This document shows positions 61,903 to 64,000 of a stretch of DNA of 64,000 nucleotides, piece after piece. The number at the start of each line of letters is the position of its first letter. Positions within the stretch are counted from its first letter, which is position 1. The translations under genes were made by a program, and so were the position numbers. Origin of the DNA: Skeletonema tropicum (taxonomy: Eukaryota > Bacillariophyta > Thalassiosirophyceae > Thalassiosirales > Thalassiosiraceae). Under the pieces are notes generated by a model. That model searched no databases. It was not told where the DNA came from and saw only the letters and a list, made by a program, of their open reading frames with translations. Where the stretch lies: NCBI GenBank assembly GCA_037178625.1, contig CM074128.1, forward strand, positions 2,232,001 through 2,296,000, read 5' to 3'.

Positions 61903-64000
61903 ATGTCGTCAGGAAACGAAGGTTGTAACTGCGTTGATCAAACGTCCGTACTCGCCTCGCTTGAGAATCGCGATTGTACAACCGCCACCGGTGAACCAGG
62001 AGTTTATTTAAAACCTTTCAGCTCATGCGTTCCTTACAACTACGGCAGCAATGCCTGTCTCCAGCACGATCTCCTCCACGATCCAGTCTGCCAAGGGGAC
62101 CTATCCTCCACTACCGTTCCACCCTACTGCTTCCAACCGTGGTGCTATGTCAATTCAACCAGTTGCAAAAAGAATTCCGCAGAGGATATTTTCAAATCAG
62201 AATACTTTCTGGACCAACCTGATATTTTTGCGAGTTATTCGACGTGCAACTCGACCGACTATTTTTGGCAACAATATCTTGAATCTTCTGCGAATGACAT
62301 ATCGGTGATTGGTGGCATTAATCTTACAGCAGTCATACCAGATTTTCGATATCCAACGATGAACAAACAATTGCCTGGCGGTGAACCCGTGTGGGAGCGA
62401 ACAGAAAATAATACGAATTACTTTGACGACTCCATCCCATTTGGTGGGATATACATTGACTACATCAAAAAGTTAATCCAAATATCAAATGGGGACATTC
62501 AAAATGTCACATTCACGCATACTTCAAACGGTAGCTTGAAACGATATCCAGCGAGTTCGTTTACAGCAGCAGTGTGGGATGTGAAGAATGGACTGGCGGA
62601 TATGGCTGTGGGACCGTTTTGGATTACGCGGCAGAGGTTAACGATGACTACTTTTACTGTTCCTCTTGGTGAGTAGTTGTCTAGAGTATGATTTTGTGAT
62701 TTTATTACTAGTACTTGTGTTGGGGAGAGCTCCTGTGTGGGTGGATTTCGTTTACTCATTATTGCCCATGATATCTTATGACTTACTGTATGTTGCTATC
62801 ATCTCTTTCGTCTGCTCAGTATACGACAAAACGGTGTTGATCATTCCCAAACCTGAAAGGAACACAAATATCGTATTTCAGACACATAAAGTGTTTCAAC
62901 CATTCACATACAGTTTGTGGGCAGTAGTAATTGCTGTAGTAGTCGTAGCATCACTACTCTCTGTGTGGTTCTCCGATCGAGATATGTTGGCGGCCGGAAA
63001 TCGATCTGGATTGCAGTTGAAACAATCTAAACGGCCAAGGAAGAGGCGAAAGATTGCTTACTTCAGATTGATTGTTGATGCCATTCTTCAAAAGGGCATG
63101 TTCTTCTTCAGTGCAGGGATTGAGCAGGACACTGGAGCAAGTTTGCCACACAAAGTGCTTATGTTCGGGTTTGGATTCTTCATTTTGATAGCTGTATCTG
63201 CCTACGTTGCCAACCTTGCTGCTTTTTTGACACGGTCTGGGTTGAAGACGGAATATGGAACAATGAGAGAAGTCATAGCTGGGGGTGTTGCCATTTGTGG
63301 TCATCCAGCATTGAAGGATGAACTGAAATTGAAATGGCCCGACGGGAATTGGATTTTCCCCAATGGCCGTGGGTTTCATGTTTATTAGACGCTTATGCTA
63401 GAGGAGACTGCAAAGTGTTAGCTATCGGAAGAGAAGATACTCTTATGGACATTGATTTTACTTCGAGGGTGTGTGAGCTCGATCTAGTTTACACGGACAA
63501 TGTAATTACCGAGAATCCGATTGCGTTCCCAGTCACACCACAAGTCGCATCAGCTTTTTCGTATTGGATGTACACAGCAGAAAAGAACCATGGTCATAGT
63601 CTGGAGAGTGCAAAGCAAGCATTTATCGAAGAGAATGAAATCAAGGCAGAATGCGAAGTTGAGCTGTCAAACTTGAATGTGGAAGAGGGTGACGACTTTA
63701 CTCAAGTACGCCCAGGTAACATGTTCTTTCCAATCATGTATTTCGTTTTGTGTGCCCTCGGTGCATCCTGTTTGCAATTGTGGCATGATAGCCAGAGAAA
63801 GAAAGGACGCAGGTCCAGTATCGGGAGGACGTTTACCCTAAGCGAACGTGACTTTAAAAGATGGGGTGTGGAAAATGTCGATATTGATGAGAATAGAGGT
63901 ATTCAGAGGCAGAGAATGGGTCAATCTTCTTTGGATGCGCGGGTTGACGAGAACAATTGCGTAATGCCCTCCTCGACACTAATGACAAGTGATGTGGGTG
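61903..64000 (+). CDS. Glutamate-receptor-like ligand-gated channel, 3' partial, one frame change
   Basis: Exon 1 runs from the ATG at 61903 to 62668, exon 2 from 62820; the 151-bp intron is GTGAGT...CTCAG and rejoins as FTVPLVYDKTVLI. The N-terminal part is Cys-rich and carries several N-glycosylation sites; the ligand-binding half-domain includes DVKNGLADMAVGPFWIT. Then come a hydrophobic segment (YSLWAVVIAVVVVASLLSVW, M1), a re-entrant/M2 region, and M3 with VSAYVANLAAFLTRSG, matching the SYTANLAAF gate signature of ionotropic glutamate receptors. The second ligand-binding half (ARGDCKVLAIGRED) continues one frame over after about 63382, where CATGTTTATTAG appears to lack one T. M4 is MFFPIMYFVLCALGASCLQL near 63721. 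The frame is open to the window end. No signal peptide is seen at this start, so an upstream exon is possible. Confidence 0.82.

Overview
This window is nuclear DNA from a eukaryote. Genes are 0.5-3.5 kb, lie on both strands, and carry 0-4 short GT-AG introns (82 to 151 bp, one of 375 bp). The gene set includes Integrator INTS6, ASCC2, a TVP15/COPI-associated Golgi protein, an NSS-type sodium symporter, a Golgi sulfotransferase and a glutamate-receptor-like channel. One protein starts with a signal peptide followed by a plastid-type cleavage context. The Copia elements resemble those of diatoms. A photosynthetic stramenopile, most likely a centric diatom, fits best; this is inference from content, not from a search.

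Layout. 1-11.5 kb: a PDZ protein (its start lies outside the window), a LarE-like PP-loop enzyme, an INTS6 homologue with a C-terminal WW-like domain, a plastid-targeted atypical kinase, and a MORN-repeat protein. The last three are each broken by several one-base frame changes. 11.9-13.6 kb: a divergent pair made of a coiled-coil gene and a secreted protein with two ClpS/L7-L12-like repeats. The second gene, the shared promoter and the first codons of the first gene are duplicated at 19.8-21.1 kb. 14.9-16.0 kb: a Harbinger-like non-autonomous transposon. 16.2-19.8 kb: a five-exon gene fusing SatP-like membrane repeats to a Sua5/YrdC domain. 21.1-28.0 kb: TVP15-like, sulfotransferase, acidic secreted protein, 2H phosphoesterase, and an ART-HYD1-like ADP-ribosyltransferase fold protein.

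28.3-46.0 kb is repeat territory: a 157-bp hAT-like MITE, a 4-kb satellite array of about 190-bp monomers organised in 949-bp higher-order units, then a 13-kb LTR-bounded element. That element's own sequence is non-coding and purine-rich. It is interrupted by a complete 6-kb Copia retrotransposon with identical LTRs, a 5-bp target duplication and one intact 1827-residue Gag-Pol frame.

46.3-64 kb: an NSS transporter, three tandem trypsin-like proteases, an ASCC2 homologue, a nested TIR/foldback element, a decayed DDE transposase, a pair of related hairpin-forming sequences, a triplet-rich foldback, and a glutamate-receptor-like channel that runs off the window. Apart from the divergent and tandem pairs the genes do not form one pathway. 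The strongest candidates for something undescribed are the SatP-YrdC fusion, the tandem ClpS-like family with its duplicated bidirectional cassette, the coding-free LTR element with CG...CG ends, and the hairpin pair at 59.2-59.7 kb.
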